A stretch of DNA of 64,000 bases from an uncultured Roseovarius sp. (lineage in GTDB: Bacteria; Pseudomonadota; Alphaproteobacteria; Rhodobacterales; Rhodobacteraceae): the NCBI GenBank assembly GCA_947503145.1, contig CANNCP010000012.1:1-64000 (forward strand), written 5' to 3'. The notes beneath the pieces are model-generated. The model ran no database searches, was not told where the DNA came from, and was given only the letters and a program-made list of their open reading frames with translations. A program made the position numbers and the translations under genes. Shown piece after piece: positions 62,676 to 64,000 of the stretch (the first letter of the stretch is position 1; each line of letters starts with the position of its first letter).

Positions 62676-63519
62676 GTGCCTGCTCTTTGTAAAGTGCGTC
62701 CGCCAGATCCTGCACCGCTTGCGCCGTGCGCGGACCGAAACCCAGCAGGTATTGCCCGCCCATGCGGATCACCGCACGGTTTTCGCCCGCCGGGGTCGCC
62801 GCGATCGCAGGCAATGCAAACAGGGCGTCGTTGTCCACCATCACCGCGCCGCCGCGCGTCATCATCAGGATCACGTCCGGCGCGGCCTGCACGATGGCTT
62901 CGTCGCTGACCGGCTTGTAGCCTTCGAACCCGTCGAGCGCGTTAATCGCGCCGGCCATCCCGATCACGGTCGCCGCCTCGGTATTGCGACCTGCCGCCAA
63001 TATCCGCCCGCCCTCACCGCTCAGAATAAACAGCACGCGCTTGCGCTCGCCCTCCGCGACGGCATTGGCGCGGGCAGTGGTGCGGTCAAGCTGCGCGGCC
63101 ACGTTATCGGCCAGCGCCCCGGCCTGCGCATCGACATCCAGCGCGGCACCCACCGCGCGTATCTTCTCAAGGATACCCGCAGCCGTAGGGTCATCCGGGA
63201 TCAACACCAGCGGCATACCGGCCTCTTTCAGCACGGCCAGCGCCTCGGGCGGGCCGGCATCGACCTCGGCCAACACCAGTTCCGGGTTCACCGACAGCAC
63301 CCCTTCGGGCGACAACGCGCGCACATAGCCCACATCGGGCAGGTCCAGCGCCACCTCGGGAAAGGTCGATGTGGTGTCGCGTGCGATCAGACGATGCTGC
63401 TGGTCCAGTTCATAGACAATCTCGGTGATCGAGCCACCAATCGAAACAATTCGCTCCGCCGGGTCGGCCCCGGCGGGGGCCGCCAGCGTCGCGGCGACCA
63501 GGATGGAGAGCAAACGCAT
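62656..63519 (-). CDS. hmuT: Heme ABC transporter binding protein (HmuT)
   Basis: 287 residues. Signal peptide ends PAGA before DPAERIVSIGGSITEIVYEL. The mature part has the class III binding-protein fold, with DLPDVGYVRALSPEGVLSVNPELVLA and a heme-ligand Tyr region near GYVRAL. ATG at 63519 overlaps the hmuS stop (TGATG); an earlier ATG would mask the signal peptide. Confidence 0.9.
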   Translation of the reverse strand: MRLLSILVAATLAAPAGADPAERIVSIGGSITEIVYELDQQHRLIARDTTSTFPEVALDLPDVGYVRALSPEGVLSVNPELVLAEVDAGPPEALAVLKEAGMPLVLIPDDPTAAGILEKIRAVGAALDVDAQAGALADNVAAQLDRTTARANAVAEGERKRVLFILSGEGGRILAAGRNTEAATVIGMAGAINALDGFEGYKPVSDEAIVQAAPDVILMMTRGGAVMVDNDALFALPAIAATPAGENRAVIRMGGQYLLGFGPRTAQAVQDLADALYKEQAHDSGGL

Positions 63520-64000
63520 CACGCACCCCCTTTGGTCGCCAGGTCGGGCAGCGTGTCGACTATACTTTGCCATTCGGCGCGGCTGTCGGGCAGATCGCGT
63601 CCGGCGGGCACCGGGAAAATCTGAAAGATCAGACCACCCAGTGCGTCGAACGCCTCGACCGATACCGCCGGGCCGCGTTTGGTAGGTTTCTCCACCGCCC
63701 AGACCTCGGCCACCCGGTCAAGCCGCAGATGCAGATTGAAATCCGGATCAAGCACGTTCAGCCACGGCCCGGACGGCTTCAGCGTCTCGATGATGCCCGA
63801 GCGAATCTGGATGCAGCCATAGCTGCCCACAAAAATCATGATCGGAATCGTGGCATCGCGCACAGCGTGAAACATGCCCTCGATAGAATCTGTGGTTAGC
63901 GCGCGGGTGAATGGCGCACCAACGACCCGGTAGGCACCCAGGCGGTTCATCTTCAGCTTGCCCGCCATCGAATAGAACTGGTGCGTGTCGGTCATCCCGG
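63519..64000 (-). CDS. hmuS: Hemin-degrading/transport factor HmuS, C-terminal part (cut by window edge)
   Basis: About 160 residues of the C-terminal repeat of HmuS/ChuS (DTHQFYSMAGKLKMNRLGAYRV; ATIPIMIFVGSYGCIQIRSGIIETLKPSGPWLNVLDPDFNLHLR). The frame continues beyond 64000, and the Met near 63995 is internal because full-length proteins are about 345 residues with two such repeats. HmuS binds heme in the cytoplasm and takes part in heme release or breakdown. It leads the hmuSTUV run. Confidence 0.88.
   Translation of the reverse strand, partial: GMTDTHQFYSMAGKLKMNRLGAYRVVGAPFTRALTTDSIEGMFHAVRDATIPIMIFVGSYGCIQIRSGIIETLKPSGPWLNVLDPDFNLHLRLDRVAEVWAVEKPTKRGPAVSVEAFDALGGLIFQIFPVPAGRDLPDSRAEWQSIVDTLPDLATKGGA

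Noticed and set aside
61776..62909. 377-codon plus-strand frame across hmuU/hmuT
   Set aside because: Low-complexity Arg/Gln-rich translation antisense to two well-supported heme transport genes.
1..64000. CRISPR arrays, rRNA and tRNA genes
   Set aside because: No regularly spaced direct repeats and no tRNA-like T-loop/acceptor arrangement or rRNA sequence was seen by eye; a covariance-model scan would be decisive.

Overview
The window is GC-rich and densely coded. Gene content and order suggest an alphaproteobacterium of the Rhodobacteraceae (Roseobacter group): many ABC and TRAP transporters, FCD-type GntR regulators, a hydroxyproline cluster with an aconitase-X dehydratase, a single-chain indolepyruvate oxidoreductase and an hmuSTUV heme locus. 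The placement is inferred from gene families and protein style, not from a marker gene. No rRNA, tRNA or CRISPR array was seen.

Layout. 1-2310: a type I secretion ABC exporter whose HlyD-type partner is cut off by an insertion-sequence end. 2726-6999: an NO-defence/NO-reduction locus (RIC, NorB, a two-heme NorC fusion, a small membrane protein, and a divergent NsrR-like regulator with two palindromic operators). 7180-11930: acetate kinase, an exported protein, a universal stress protein and a BCCT transporter. 12566-28596: a large hydroxyproline uptake and breakdown region with two transporters (polar amino-acid ABC and TRAP), 4-hydroxyproline epimerase, D-hydroxyproline dehydrogenase, deaminase, 2-oxoglutarate-semialdehyde dehydrogenase, cis-3-hydroxyproline dehydratase, an unusual Ser/Thr proline-racemase paralog, an imine reductase and a GntR regulator. 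28819-42086: RND efflux pair, MFS exporter, luciferase-like oxidoreductase, AI-2E-type permease, P1B-4 metal ATPase, YdhR-like protein, methyltransferase and an exported rhodanese. 42136-58115: an amino-acid catabolic region framed by two nearly identical ridA genes. It contains two GntR regulators, a Liv ABC transporter, indolepyruvate oxidoreductase, SDR, a saccharopine-dehydrogenase-like protein, an Asp/Glu-racemase-family enzyme and DadA. 58116-64000: heme uptake (TonB receptor, HmuV, HmuU, HmuT and the C-terminal part of HmuS at the window edge).

How it works together. In the hydroxyproline region, trans-4-hydroxyproline can be followed on paper from import to 2-oxoglutarate, and the 3-hydroxyproline isomers to proline. 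A shared palindrome (ATACAAGNTGTAT) lies in front of several of these genes and probably binds the local GntR protein. In the ridA-framed region, a second motif (AGTGNATACAC) lies before the GntR gene at 43213, both ridA copies and livK. This points to one regulon that imports an amino acid, oxidises it to an imine (DadA), hydrolyses the imine (RidA) and possibly oxidatively decarboxylates the 2-oxo acid (indolepyruvate oxidoreductase). This regulon and the modified nitric oxide reductase are the best candidates for something not well described.

Decayed sequence is present: an IS21-like end, an IS200/IS605 transposase tail, a metal-ATPase tail, a frameshifted ORF before ackA and a dispersed repeat of about 90-115 bp.
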